Origin: Platanthera guangdongensis
Taxonomy: Eukaryota > Streptophyta > Magnoliopsida > Asparagales > Orchidaceae
Length of the DNA: 64,000 nucleotides
NCBI GenBank assembly: GCA_039583875.1
Contig: CM077163.1
Location: 113,779,213-113,843,212, forward strand
Reading direction: 5' to 3'
A model generated the notes under the pieces. That model saw only the letters and a program-made list of their open reading frames with translations, searched no databases and had not been told where the DNA came from. This document shows, piece by piece, positions 31,055-43,171 of the stretch (position 1 is the first letter of the stretch; each line of letters begins with the position of its first letter). The translations under genes and the position numbers were made by a program.

Positions 31055-33557
31055 GGACATAACGAAGACGACATTCAGTTCACGCTATGGATTATACGAG
31101 TTCACGGTGATGCCTTTTGGGCTCACGAATGCCCCTGCCGCATTCATGAGTCTAATGAACCGTGTATTCGAGCCCTTCTTAGATCGCTTCGTGATTGTAT
31201 TCATCGACGACATTTTGATATATTCTCGGACTTAGGAAGAGCATACATAGCATTTGACACAGGTCTTGCAGAGGCTGAGGGAGTCCCAGATGTATGTAAA
31301 GTTTTCAAAGTGCCAGTTTTGGCTACAGTAGGTGGCTTTCCTGGGGCACACTATCAGTGGGGCTGGACTAGTAGTGGATCCAGCCAAAATAGAGACAGTG
31401 AGGGATTGGCCACGGTCGAAGACAGCATCCGACATTCGCAGTTTCTTGGGGCTAGCAAGGTATTATCGTAAGTTCGTGGAGGGGTTCTCGAGGATAGCAC
31501 TCCCCCTCACGTCCTTGACGAAGAAGGATGCAGATTTTGTTTGGTCAGAGAAGTGCGATACAGCTTTTCAGGAGCTGAAGGACCGACTCATCTCATCCCC
31601 TATTCTTGCGCTTCCATCCGGGAGTGAAGGATTTTAGATCTACACAGATGCCTCTTACCAGGGGATGGGTGCTGTCCTGATGCAGCATGGACATGTTATT
31701 GCTTATGCTTCAAGACAGTTGAAGAAGCATGAGCACAACTATCCGGTACATGACTTAGAGCTCGAGGTTGTGGTATTCACCCGAAAGATGTGGAGATATT
31801 ATTTATATGGGATTCATTGTGATATTTATTCAGATCACAGGAATCTTAAATATATCAATATGCAGAAGGACTTGAACCTGCGACAGAGGAGATGGCTGAA
31901 ATTCCTCCACGACTATGATTATAAGATCCACTATCATCCGGGGAAAGCAAACACAGTAGCAGATGCTTTGAGTAGTAGGGCCGACACTTCTAGACCGGAG
32001 CCTCGATTGATGTCTATAGAGCTGCTATGGATGATGGAAGACATGCACATTACCATGGTATCTGAGACCGAACCAGTGGTATATCGAGAGTATTTGAGCT
32101 CAGTGATCAGTGGTGATGATATACGGGAGCGCATCCGAACACATCAGAGGTTGGATGCTGCATTACAACCAATTTTCAGTGCCCTGGAAAGGGGCAAGGT
32201 TGAGGACAACATGCTACAAGATGATCTTCTTCAATTCCGTGGATGCATTTACATACCAGCAGGCGGCAGTATCCGGGATGACATACTCAGAGAGGCTCAT
32301 TGCTCCAGATATTCAGTTAGTCCCGGCATCACCAAGATGTGGGCAGATTTGCGGAGGTCTATGTATTGGCATGGGATGAAGAGGGAGATCACCCATTTTA
32401 TGACATTTTGCGAGACTTGTCAGTGCGTGAAGGCGCAATGTAAGAGCCCAGGAGGTTTGCTACAGCCACTGCCAGTCCCAGAGTGGAAGTTTGAGGACAT
32501 TGCTATGGATTTTGTGCATGGACTACCTCGCTCCCACTCTGGGCATGATTCTATATGGGTCATAGTGGACAGACTGACCAAGGTAGCGTGCTTTATTCCA
32601 GTCTGGAAGGATGCTCCAGTTGTAGTTTTGGTGAGACTATTTGTGGAGCAGTTTGTCAGATACCATGGCATTCCCAGGACGATTGTTTCGGACCGTGATG
32701 GTCGGTTCACTTCGAGCGAGTGGAGGGTCGTGCATGCTTACTTGGGCTCTCGGTTTACTTTTAGTACCGCCTTCCACCCGCAGACCGACGGACAGACTGA
32801 GCGGACCATCCGGACCATGGAGGATCTACTCCGACTGTGCATATTGGATACAGGGAAGCCTTGGGAGAGGCTACTACCACTGATCGAATTCTCCTACAAT
32901 AACGGCCACCATGCTAGCATCAAGATGGCTCCTTATGAGGCACTTTATGGGAGGAAATGCCGGACACCGCTATCATGGGTTCAGGATGTGGATACCAATG
33001 CTCTTGGATCTGATTATATAAAGGATACTGAGGCTCAGGTACATTTGATCATGGATCGACTGCTAGAGGCCCAGAGCAGACATGCCAAGTATTATGATGC
33101 TCGGCACCGGAAGGTGGAGTTCCAGGTTGGAGACAGGGTTTTCTTGAAGATACGTCCAGTACACGGTGTCTCTCGGGTGAGGAGGCACAATAAGCTCAAT
33201 CCTCGATACATGGAGCCATACATGATCCTAGAGCGGATCAGCCCCTTAGCTTACCGACTGCAGCTGCCACCGGAGTTGGGTGCCCTACACGACATTTTCC
33301 ATGTCTCTTCCTTGCGAAGAGCTCTCGTACGGCTAGAGCAGTATGTTACTACTATAGCCAGTCCGATAGCGCCAGATAGATCTGTCAGACTGGAGCCGAT
33401 TCGGATTGATGATGCAGATGTGAGGGTGTTGCGGAAGAAGAAGGTCCCTCTTGTGAAAGTGTTGTGGTCCCATCTTGGACAGGAGGAGCACACCTGGGAG
33501 CCGAGGGATCTAATGCTAGAGCGACACCCGCAGCTGTTCACTTCAGGTATACTTTAG
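31055..33557 (+). pseudogene. Tek-2 pol, 3' part (RT to chromodomain tail), copy 1
   Basis: Ty3/gypsy pol entered in mid RT, where Sire-A is inserted. The frame starts in the RT fingers/palm region, has FIDD at about 31200, then TAG at 31233-31235 and TAG at 31635-31637 (start of RNase H). It is open for 630+ codons to 33557. RNase H, the integrase zinc region (HCSRY...CETCQ), the core D/D/E (MDFVHG, SDRDGRF, QTER), a GPY/F-type region and a chromodomain-like tail ([16 protein letters not shown]) are all visible. It is the same clade as Tek-1 but a distinct family. The 5' half is outside the window, left of Sire-A. Confidence 0.92.
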
Positions 33558-33655
33558 TTTATAAATTTAAAATTTCTTATAATTCTTGTAAGTAGAACCT
33601 CGTAGACCCGAACTTAAATTTCGGGGGCGAAATTATTTTCTTGTTTATTGGGATT
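33558..33655 (+). other. Tek-2 3' untranslated region
   Basis: Contains CGGGGGCGAAATTATTTTC, alignable with the TGGGCGAAATTCTTTT before the Tek-1 tract; the polypurine tract itself is degenerate. Confidence 0.6.
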
Positions 33656-36600
33656 TATAACATCCCATGTTACTTTTAGGCTCCTTCACTTAGATTGGGT
33701 TAGGCATGGGGTGAGTGATAGGGATTTAGCTAGGCTTGACCCTAGGTAGTGGATTGTAGCCACGTGGGGCCCACTAAAGGGCCAAAGTCAAACTTGGTCA
33801 AACTAGCCAAAATAGGAACCCTAACCACACCATGACCCCACCACATTGCCCTAACCCCAAAAACAATCTAAGTGGACCTTAGGGCATGCCATTGGGTCAA
33901 CCCTTTGATCCTAGTTGACCACAGTCAACCATGACCCTAATTTGGTCAAACCTATACCTATAGGCTCAATAAGCCTAAGTGGGGCACCCCCCTTGGCCCA
34001 ACCCAAGTTGGGTGGTGCCACTAGGCTCATGACCATCAAGTGGGGTCAGCCCACTCAACTTGGTTGACCAAGTCAACTCAAGTCAACCAAGTCCACCCAT
34101 TTAGCCTAAAAGAGAGAAATGAACCCAAGCCCATTCCCATTGGGCTAAGCCCATCCAAATCAGCCCAAGGCCAACCCAAATGGTCAAAGACAACTCCTAA
34201 CCCCCAAAATCAGGAGAGAGAGAGAGTACATGCAAAGGGGTAGAAAAGGAATTTGGAAGGGAATGAAGAGAAGGATGGCCACATGGACACACATGCAGCT
34301 GCTGTCCAGCTACCTAAACCTGCTGGCCGGCCTCCTCAGATAATTCCAGAGGAATTTAGAGCATGTTGACCACTTGACACCATGGGTGAAGCAACCAAAG
34401 CTCAACCCGACCCCCCCTTGGGATTATCTCTCCATACACCCCCTCTCAGCCCAAATCACCCCCACCATTAGCTTCAGAGAGAGGAGAGGAGTGGAAATCA
34501 ACTACTGGATCGAGGCAAACGGTGGAGAATCAGGATTATGAGCAGGAGATCGCCGGAGCTGTAGAACCATGGCCAACCGGCGCCAACCTCTCCGCCGTGC
34601 CGCCATTCAGGTCCGTTTCACCTCACCTCTACCCGTGCTAGATTTCTAGATCTTTAGGGAGAGTTATCAGGCTCAATTGAGCCCGATACCATATGAGGAA
34701 ATGGCAAATTTTCCGAGTTTTATTTCTTGCTCGTGTTCGCCGGAGGAGCCAATTCCGGTGGCCTCATCGCCGGAAACCGCTAGCCGCCACCTCAGTGAAG
34801 GTGGTGGCGACATTCGCTGGCAGTGGTGGTGGCTCAGCTGGCCGAGAACAGCCAGCAAAGGTGCCCAGCCAGAATCGATCTCAGCCGTTGACTGTTTGGG
34901 TACGATGAACCGATCCCGTCGATAGGTGCTTTAGGATTCGTGCGGCCGATTGATTTAAATCAAATTAGAAACTATAGTATTAATTAAATAATTGCCACAT
35001 AAATTCAGTCATTTTGCAAGCTAAAGTTAGGCCTCTTAGATGCATTTTTAGATTTGATACTCAACATGAAAATTGTAGGTATTGATGTTACCGTTAATTT
35101 GATATGTTACTCATAAATGTTGGTTAAGTATACTGCCCTATAGAGCCATTTTCCTAGGGCTGGTCCTAGGGTAGGTCAGAAAATAAAATGAGTGCCCTGA
35201 CCAAACCCTAAGTCCAAATGGACTGAAATTTGGGCATGTGGCTTAATTAGGCATATCTAGTCCCTCCCCAAAAATGGGAATTTTTGGGGAAAATAATTCT
35301 ATAGGTTTAGTCAGAATATGATAAACCAAATTATGTTGATTTTTGGAGCATACCAACTCTAATATGCCCCAAATTTTGGTGGCCTACCCTTAGGGGTATA
35401 TTAGACCTAAGGTAGAAATATTAGTCAATTTATCTCTCTACATGTTGAGATATCTCACTTGCAAGATCTGAAAAGGTGAATGGTCTTGGGCTGCAAATAA
35501 CAAAAATGCAGAAATTGGAAGAGATGCCCAAGCCCATCCAGAGGCCCAAATGATCTGGGATTTTGGGACGTAACTGGTTTAGGGCATAAGTAGGCCCTGC
35601 CAAAAAATGGGATTAATTGGAATTAAAATTAGGGGGAAATTACTAAAATACCCCTAGGCTTGTTTAGGTGATTCTTGGAGTAGTTCAACTCCAAAAGGCC
35701 CCAATTTTTGGTGGCATGTCCATGGGAAAATTATTAAGGCATGGTTAAACTTTCAGCCCATATGGACCACAGCAAGTTAGGTAAACCCACTTGCATGATA
35801 GGCTTGGTGTGCATTTAGCCTAAAGTGAAATAATGTGTATTCAGCCAATTTGGAACATTTAAAAATCATGGTTTTCATTATTGAGATACATGAAGGTGTA
35901 ATACACCTCTAATGGTAAGGGTTGAAGTTTTGGGAACAAAAATCCCATTATTTTGAATTTTAGGAAATTTGGCCTTTTTAGGAAATAAATTTAAAATAGG
36001 CTTAACCACACCCTAAAATGCTAAAGTTCTGTTGAGGACTAAGGAGTGACATAATAAACACTAGAAATAATTTATATCTCTGTTGGATGAAGTTTAAGTA
36101 ATTTAAGGAACAAAATGACCATTTTACCCTTATAGAACTTTGTGTATAAATGATGGATATATTCATTTGAAAAATCTGAGAAATTTCATATTGCTGTAAT
36201 TATATATTTTGTACCTTGTGTAATTATTTCAGAATTTTTGGAGTGACCAATAATGTACTTAGGCCCCATAATGGCATTTTGGTAAATAACTCAAATTGAT
36301 CATGGATAGGCCATTTTAACCTAGATGTAAATGAAAATCTGGACATAATAGTATTTCATTATTATCAAGGCTCTGTGAGTTAATTAGAATTTTTGAAATA
36401 ATATTTTGTGTACTTCCTTTGGAAAATGCTAGATTTGTGGATTTAGTATTAAATAGAAATTAATTATAAATCTGAGTTGAAAAGGCATGAAAATTTTGGT
36501 AGGCCCATTAATTGTCATATTATATACCTGGAAGAATCCCTAGGACAATAGGTTTAATATTGACAATACTTCATGTGCAAATCGTCTAGGAATCTCATTT

Positions 36601-36732
36601 AAAGAAATTAATTTAATGGTGTAAGTAATTGGAAAATTATGGAAATTCATCTTAGTCATCATGTAGGTCCATACCATCCTAGGAATAAATGATTTGAGGC
36701 ATATGGTCAGAGGAATTGGAAGTTCCATTTCA
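33656..36732 (+). repeat. Tek-2 3' LTR (copy 1, right end uncertain)
   Basis: About 3.1 kb beginning TATAACATCCC, aligned with the TGTAACGCCCC start of the Tek-1 LTR (first TG apparently mutated). It ends, as far as both copies agree, at ...TTCCATTTCA. It may be truncated by the duplication breakpoint, because no TGTTACA-like end is seen. Inside are AT-rich non-coding sequence, a GA microsatellite near 34215, and a GC-rich stretch at 34500-34920 with short open frames that look spurious. Confidence 0.75.
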
Positions 36733-36740
36733 TCTTATTC
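36733..36740. other. Duplication junction with 8-bp filler
   Basis: Between the end of Tek-2 LTR copy 1 (36732) and the abrupt start of Sire-B LTR sequence (36741, equal to 24622) lie eight bases, tcttattc. They match neither flank at the corresponding positions. Filler DNA of this kind suggests end joining. Confidence 0.7.
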
Positions 36741-37888
36741 AGAATCTGTGTCGAGACATACAAGGAGTTGTGTCGACACCTTGTAGACTTGTGTCGACAC
36801 TTACACAACATGTGTCGACACTTGGACTATAAGTGTCGACACTTAAAGACAGAAAGTCTCGACACTTACAGACAGTTAGAGATTTTCAAGAAATGACTGG
36901 ATGACTTGACAGCTGCCGTTCCAGCCGGTCTACAGCACCTGTCTGAGATATCAGAAGTCAGTTATGGACCGGACCAGCCGGTTACCATGAAGAAGGCCTA
37001 TAAATAGGCACCTACAGTTTACAGAAAGTGGTTGTTCAATAGTTGTTCAGATTGTTGTTCAAAGAATTGAAGTGCATCACATTATTGAAGAACAAGTGGT
37101 ACACAGAGTATCAACACAAGAAGATCTTGCAGTCCAAGTGCAGATCTAAGAAGTTGGAGAGAGAGGGCTCCATCCAAGAAATCAGCCTCTGGAACTAGGC
37201 TGAGAAGAAGGATTCAGATTCAATTCTGGATCTTAAGTGGCAGAGGTCAAGGAACAACTGTAGGAGGATTCAGTCTTATTCAGTTCTACTCAAGAAGCTT
37301 TGAAGAAAGCTAAGTCAGAGTGAATCCAGCTGAGTTCTTCCAAGAACTCATCAAGAAACTCTCAACTCCCCTCTTTTATTTCTGAGTTGTAGAGTTAATA
37401 TCTGTAATACATTTTTAACTTGTAGGATCCCTTGGATCTGAGTGAATTATAAGCCTATAACTATAAAGGCTGAGGGTAGGGCTTGTGAGCCTGAGTGTAG
37501 GAGATTGAGATCTCTGAGTGTAGGCCTTGGTTGACTGAGTGTAGGCCTTGATTGGCTGAGTGTAGGCTTTGGGATAAAGCTGAGTTGTAAGGCTTTGGGC
37601 CTGAGGTGTAGGAACCAATTTTGGTTCTGAGACAGTGGAGGAGTTTGGCCGAATCTAGTACACTGCTAGATAGGCGAAGGGGGAAAGTGGATGTACCCAA
37701 AGATTGGGGAACCACTATAAAACCTTGTGTATGCTGTGCTGTGATTGTGCTGTGACTGTGTATGCTGTGTTATTGCTGTGCAAAAGTAAAGTAGATTTTG
37801 TGATAGAACTGTTTGCTGCCATTAAAGTGTAAAAAGGATTAGGTCACCTATTCACCCCCCTCTAGGTGTTTAGGTACCATATCTTTCA
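36741..37888 (+). repeat. Sire-B 3' LTR fragment (copy 2)
   Basis: The last 1.15 kb of the Sire-B LTR without its element, followed by the acagt target-site copy (37889-37893) and Sire-A spacer. It keeps the last few GTGTCGACAC copies and the TATA box. Its presence proves that Sire-B inserted before the duplication. Confidence 0.92.
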
Positions 37889-37947
37889 ACAGTGTCGACA
37901 CATTTTAAGTATTTTGACGCGCCTTTTCATCTTCAATTTTAGAAAGG

Positions 37948-37955
37948 TATAAATA
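37948..37955 (+). promoter_or_regulatory. Candidate internal TATA box for Sire-A ORF3 (copy 2)
   Basis: TATAAATA in the same context as 25829. Confidence 0.55.
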
Positions 37956-38055
37956 GGTCTTCACCATTGTTTGTCGACACGCTCACCTTAGTTTCGAGAC
38001 CAAACTTGTGTGTCGACATCTCTCTTCTCTAAATTCAAAATTTCTTCAAACCCTA

Positions 38056-40878
38056 ATGGCGCCCAAGCTAGAAGAGAACATTAATGAAGGTTATGAGCTC
38101 GTGCGACATGCCTTTGATGACGCGGAACCAGAAATCTAAGGTGTGGTAACCCTAATTGCAGAGACTGGATTACAGTATCTTGTATCAGAACCAATCAAGA
38201 TTTGGAAGAATGAGGTCCTTGAATTCTTGAGTACAACTACTCTTGATGAATTTGGACTCAAGATTAAGTCCAAAGTTCATGGGGCAAAAGTCAAGATTAC
38301 CCTGAAAAGTCTAAGAAAGATTCTACATCTCCCTAGAACTAAAGAAGACGAAGATGTACCTGCATCAAAGACAAGGGAAGCACTGGAATGGTGTGGTTTA
38401 GATTCAAGCCTGAAAATTGGATCAGTTTTCAATAGAAAAGACATGAACATGCAGGGCAAGTTCTTATCTGAAATAGTGTGCAAGGTGATACTGAGCAAGC
38501 CTGGTGGGCATGATAGGATATCAGCTCACATGTTCAGTTTGATGACAAGGATAATTTTCAAACTTAATACTGATTGGTCAGCAGTAATGTTTGAAAAGAT
38601 AAAAGAGAGTCTGAAAAAACCCAATCTGGGTAGAATTCTGAGTTTATACTTACCTGGAAGTATTCCTGAAGTGATGAACCAAGCTACAGGTTCAAAGATA
38701 AACCACATGAGGAGAATGAATGTTAGAATTTTCTCAAGGTAGGATAGAGTATTGACAAAAGAAATGCCTACACCAGAGAAGGAAACACCTCAGAAGAAAG
38801 CCATTGTGGCTCCAAAATCCTCAAGTAGCTCAGAGGAGCAGGTGGCTTTTAGTTCTGATGATGGAGAAGATGACAATGCTGGAAAGTCACCAGCAAGACA
38901 AGAAGATGTTCAAAGGCAGGGGGTGCTACCATCAGCTAGACCTATTCACCTGGATCCACTCCAGGGGGAGCCTCTACATGTGGATGAGCCAACCCAATTA
39001 GAGAGTGAAAGGGCTACCCAAATAATATTAGAGGTAATCACTGAAGTTAATCAATTAAATTTCAATATTGAGGATGAAGTTCTGACTGAATCATTACTTG
39101 ATGTTGATCAGCATACACAGTCACATAGTCAACCACAAGATGTTGTCATGGAGGACACATCATTTGCTGATAAAGTAGAATCAGTTGCTCTAGAGATAAG
39201 AGATTCTCCTGTACAACCTCAACATGAGTTCACATTAGAAGTGCTGTTCCCAGATTTACTACATACAAATTTTGAGGGAGAGAAACCAGCTGTTGAGGAG
39301 GAGCAGGTAGACCTTGAGGAGGAGCATGAAAGATCACAGGGGGAGACTGCTAGGAAAGAAACTGAAGAGCAAAGGAATGCTGAGGAACTACCAAGGACTA
39401 AGAAGGATTTACCTCCTAGTCCTAAGGACAGGGTAGACATTGCCAGTACATCTGATTCTGAAGATGAAGAGGCTGCTAGAGCCAAGAAAAGGAAGTTCCA
39501 GGTCTTCAAGAGAAGAAGCCAGACCTACAAGAAAGCGCTGCAAACCATAGTTCCACAACAAGCCCCAACAGCTGATTATAATTCACTGATGGTGGCTTCA
39601 CAGATTAAGCTAGATGAGCAAAGGAAGGCTTTACAAACTTATATGGATGACGGCTATAAATCACTTCAATTTGATCTGGCTCAAGACATAAAATCTATAA
39701 GATTTGAAGTGAATCAAAATAAGAAAGAAATGACTGACTGTTTCCATAAAGGAGGAAATGCAGTGGTCTATCTGGCTACTCATCAAGAGAACATTAAAAA
39801 ACTGATTGATGACTTGGCAGTAAAACAAGAATATGTCCTCGAAAATCAGCTTAGAATGAATGATAATCTGACTGCTTCTCATAATGCCATTGTCATTGAA
39901 ATGAAAAATATAGCTACTGCCCAGACTGCTGTAATTGCTACTGCCAAAGAAGCCTTTGATAAGCAACTACAAGAGAGCCTCACTGCTGTTAAAACTGCCA
40001 TTGAAGATTCTCAGAAGGCAATTACTGACAAGCTACAAAGGTTAAAACCTTTTTATAAAGATGGAGTTAACTATTTAAATGCTCAAATCAGATTTCAAAA
40101 GGATGATCTTAGAGATCATATAGAAAGAGAAGTCATAAAGGTGGAGAGGGTGTTAGTCAAAGCAGGCTCTGATCATGCAAAATGGATTTCAAACTCCATC
40201 AGAGCTACCCTTGGATATCCACCCTTGTGTGATGATGATAATGTGGCAGAGTCTGGAATAAATCCTGCTTATTTTGGAGGAGAGCAAGCTGAAGTAGCTC
40301 AGGTGATCTACCCTCCTACTGATTTTAACATGATACATCAGGAGGTACAGTCTATGTATAGTCCTCCTGAGGGTAATCAGAATGTTATTCTTGAGAAAGT
40401 AGTATAGCCTGTGCCAGAGGCAATATTAAAAGAGCAAGAGGCATTACTAAAAGAGCAAGAAGCCCAATTATCTAAGAAGAGGTTCAGAGAGCAAGCTGAA
40501 TTAAGGCCAGACTTTGAGCAATGTAGCACAACCTCTAGGAATATCATATTAACTGCTTGGAAGGCTGCAAAAGATAATTTTCTAGAGAGGGGCAAATGGT
40601 ATTCTGACCAAGAGTGGAAAAAGCATGAAGCTAGGCAAGAGGCCATAGTACAATACAGAAGGAAGGCTAAATTAGGGAAACTACCTCCTAATGCACAGGA
40701 GCCTAGCAAGTATTTCCCTAAGCCTTATCATTATTTTGAGAGACAGAAGATAAGGGCTGAAGAACAGAAAAAGAATGATCTTAAAGGGAAGAAGCCTGCT
40801 GATGACAATGATGCTCCAGTTCAAGCAAAGATTCAATCTGGAAAGGGCATTGTTATCAAGGAGTCAGAACAGCCATAG
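38056..40878 (+). pseudogene. Sire-A ORF3, copy 2
   Basis: Duplicate of 25937-28759, from ATG 38056 to TAG 40876-40878. It shares the stops at 38137-38139 and 38740-38742 and has gained TAG at 40405-40407, where copy 1 has CAG. A few missense changes distinguish it (for example IVGKV to IVCKV near 38478). Otherwise see copy 1. Confidence 0.88.
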
Positions 40879-41135
40879 ATTAGGATTTTCTTAAGTTTAC
40901 AACTATGTAATCTTTTACATTAAAATCAATGTAAACTTTTGATTAATGAGACTGTTGGAAGTTATAACAAAATAATGTTTGATCTGTTACAATTGTATTC
41001 TGTAATTATTGTTTATACATGTTTTGTTAAGTATTTACCCTGTCATATAATACTGTTTTACATCATACTGAGAATTTGTTATGTATGGTGTATATCATTG
41101 ACTAAGGGTTATGACTTCTCCAAATAGGGGGAGAT
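40879..41135 (+). other. Sire-A 3' untranslated region and polypurine tract (copy 2)
   Basis: Duplicate of 28760-29016; polypurine AGGGGGAGA directly before the LTR. Confidence 0.8.
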
Positions 41136-43171
41136 TGTTGGGTACATTGGAATATATGTACCTGATTTGAAGAAGCCTCACCCTACTCAATGATATACAT
41201 CAAAGTGTATTTGATGTGCTTTGAGTTTTTGTGTGCAGGTTAAGTAATTGCAGGGAAAGCATAAAAGTTTCTAAGTCCATGTGTCGACACCTAGAGGTGA
41301 AGTGTCGACACTTATGAAGGCTTGTGTCGACACCTAGAGAAGCTGTGTCGACACTTGGAGTAATTGTGTCGACACCAGGAAGGCAGAGTCGACACCAGAA
41401 GAAAAGTGTCGACATATACAGGCAGTGTCGACACAGAGTGAAGAATTGTCTACATAATCAGTGTCGACACTCAGAGGCAGTGTCGACACCCAGAGAAACT
41501 TTGTCGACAGCAAAAGTGTCGACACTAGGAGGCTGTGTCGACACTCAGCAAACTTCAACAAAGTTAAAGTACTTGTGTCGACACAAAGGAGATGTGTCGA
41601 CACTCAGCAAAGTTTCAACACATGAAGACATGTGTCGACACAAAGGAGATGTGTCGACACTCAGCAAAGTTTCAACACATGAAGGCATGTGTCGACACAA
41701 AGGAGATGTGTCGACACTCAGCAAATTTTCAACACATGAAGGCATGTGTCGACACAAAGGAGATGTGTCGACACTCAGCAAAGTTTCAACACATGAAGGC
41801 ATGTGTCGACTCAAAGAAGATGTGTCGACACTTAGCAAGTTTCAACACAAGAAGATGTGTCGACACAAAGGAGTTGTGTCGACACACAACAGAATTCAAC
41901 TAAGTATTAAAGAAGAAGTACTTGTGTCGACACACAGAATCAGTGTCAACACATTCAACAGAAGGCTTGTGTCGACACACAGGATCAGTGTCGACACATT
42001 CTGAAGAAGCAGTGTCGAGAAGCTGTTACAACAACACAAGGAGTTATGTCGACACCATCAAGGCTAGTGTCGACACTTAGTCTACTTGTGTCGACACTTA
42101 GTCTATTTGTGTCGACACATAATGACTATCTGTCTCGACACTTTCAGACAATGACAGAGATTTCAAGAAGTGACTGGATGACTTGACAGCTGCCATTTCA
42201 ACCGGTCAACTGCAACTGTTAGAGCCGTCAGAAGGTTGTTACAAACCGGATCAGCCAGTCACCATGGAGAAAGCTTATATAAAGGACTTTCTCCTTCAAC
42301 AATTAGAAGTGGAATCAAGAGAGGAATCATAAGTGAGAAGAATTACAATTGATCAAGAGATCTGAAAACAAAAAGAAGACCTTCAACAGAAGATCTAAGA
42401 AGTTGGAGAGAGAGAGCTCCTTCTAAGAAGAGCAGCTGCTGAACCGGGCTGCTAAGTAAGATTCAGATTGAAATCTGAATCTCAAGACAGCAGTTGATTG
42501 AAGATCATCTGCACAGGAGATTTAACCCTACTGTGTTCTAATTCAAGAAGCTTTGAAGAAAGCCAAGGGTGGTTGATCTCTGCCTAGTTCTTCCAAGAAC
42601 TCATCAAGAAGCCAGTCAACTCATCTCTCTCTTTTAGAGTTGTGGTTAAATACTTTGTAAACTTTATTTTCTGTAGGATCCTAAGGGATCTGAGCTGTAA
42701 GCCTATTTTATAAAGGCTGAGGTAGGGCTTTTGTGCCTGAGTGTAGGAGATTCTATTCTCTGAGTATAGGCATTGATTGAAGGCTGAGGTAGGGCTGTTT
42801 AGCCTGAGTGTAGGTCTTGGTGAAGACTGAGTGGTAGGGCTTTGTGCCTGAGTTGTAGGAGTGGGGACACTCTGTGTTGTAGGAACCTGTTTGAGGTTTT
42901 GAGTTGTAAGATCTGAGGATCTGAGGAGAAGTGCTGAAGTTAGGCCGAATCTAGTACACTACTAGATAGGCGGAGGGGGAAAGTGGATGTACCCAGACCT
43001 TGGGGAACCACTATAAATCCTGTGTGCACTCTGTGTATGGTTGATTGTATGGTTACTGTGTTGTGATAATTGTAGAATTGCATTTACTGTTCAGTATTTC
43101 TGCCTTAAAATTTAAAAGATAAAGGTCACCTATTCACCCCCCCTCTAGGTGATTAGGCACTATTTCTTTCA
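41136..43171 (+). repeat. Sire-A 3' LTR (copy 2)
   Basis: Duplicate of 29017-31054. GTGTCGACAC array at 41281-42141 with the same 57-bp internal tandem repeat. One palindrome at the 29650 position of copy 1 (GTGTCGATAC) is perfect here (GTGTCGACAC), while 42046 has ATGTCGACAC. Confidence 0.93.

Larger units (their letters stand above)
24622..36732 (+). repeat. Segmental duplication, copy 1
   Basis: A 12,111-bp block: the end of Sire-B 3' LTR, the 3' part of Sire-A (ORF3, 3' LTR) and the 3' part of Tek-2. It recurs as 36741-48829 at roughly 99% identity by eye. The offset is 12,119 bp at the left edge and 12,097 bp at the right. Shared stops (for example the ORF3 TAA at 26018/38137 and TAG at 26621/38740) show that the block was copied after decay had begun. 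Confidence 0.92.

Noticed and set aside
34040..34925. Short open frames in the GC-rich part of the Tek-2 LTR (repeated at 46.2-47.0 kb)
   Set aside because: Overlapping frames without domains; the region looks like transcribed LTR leader.
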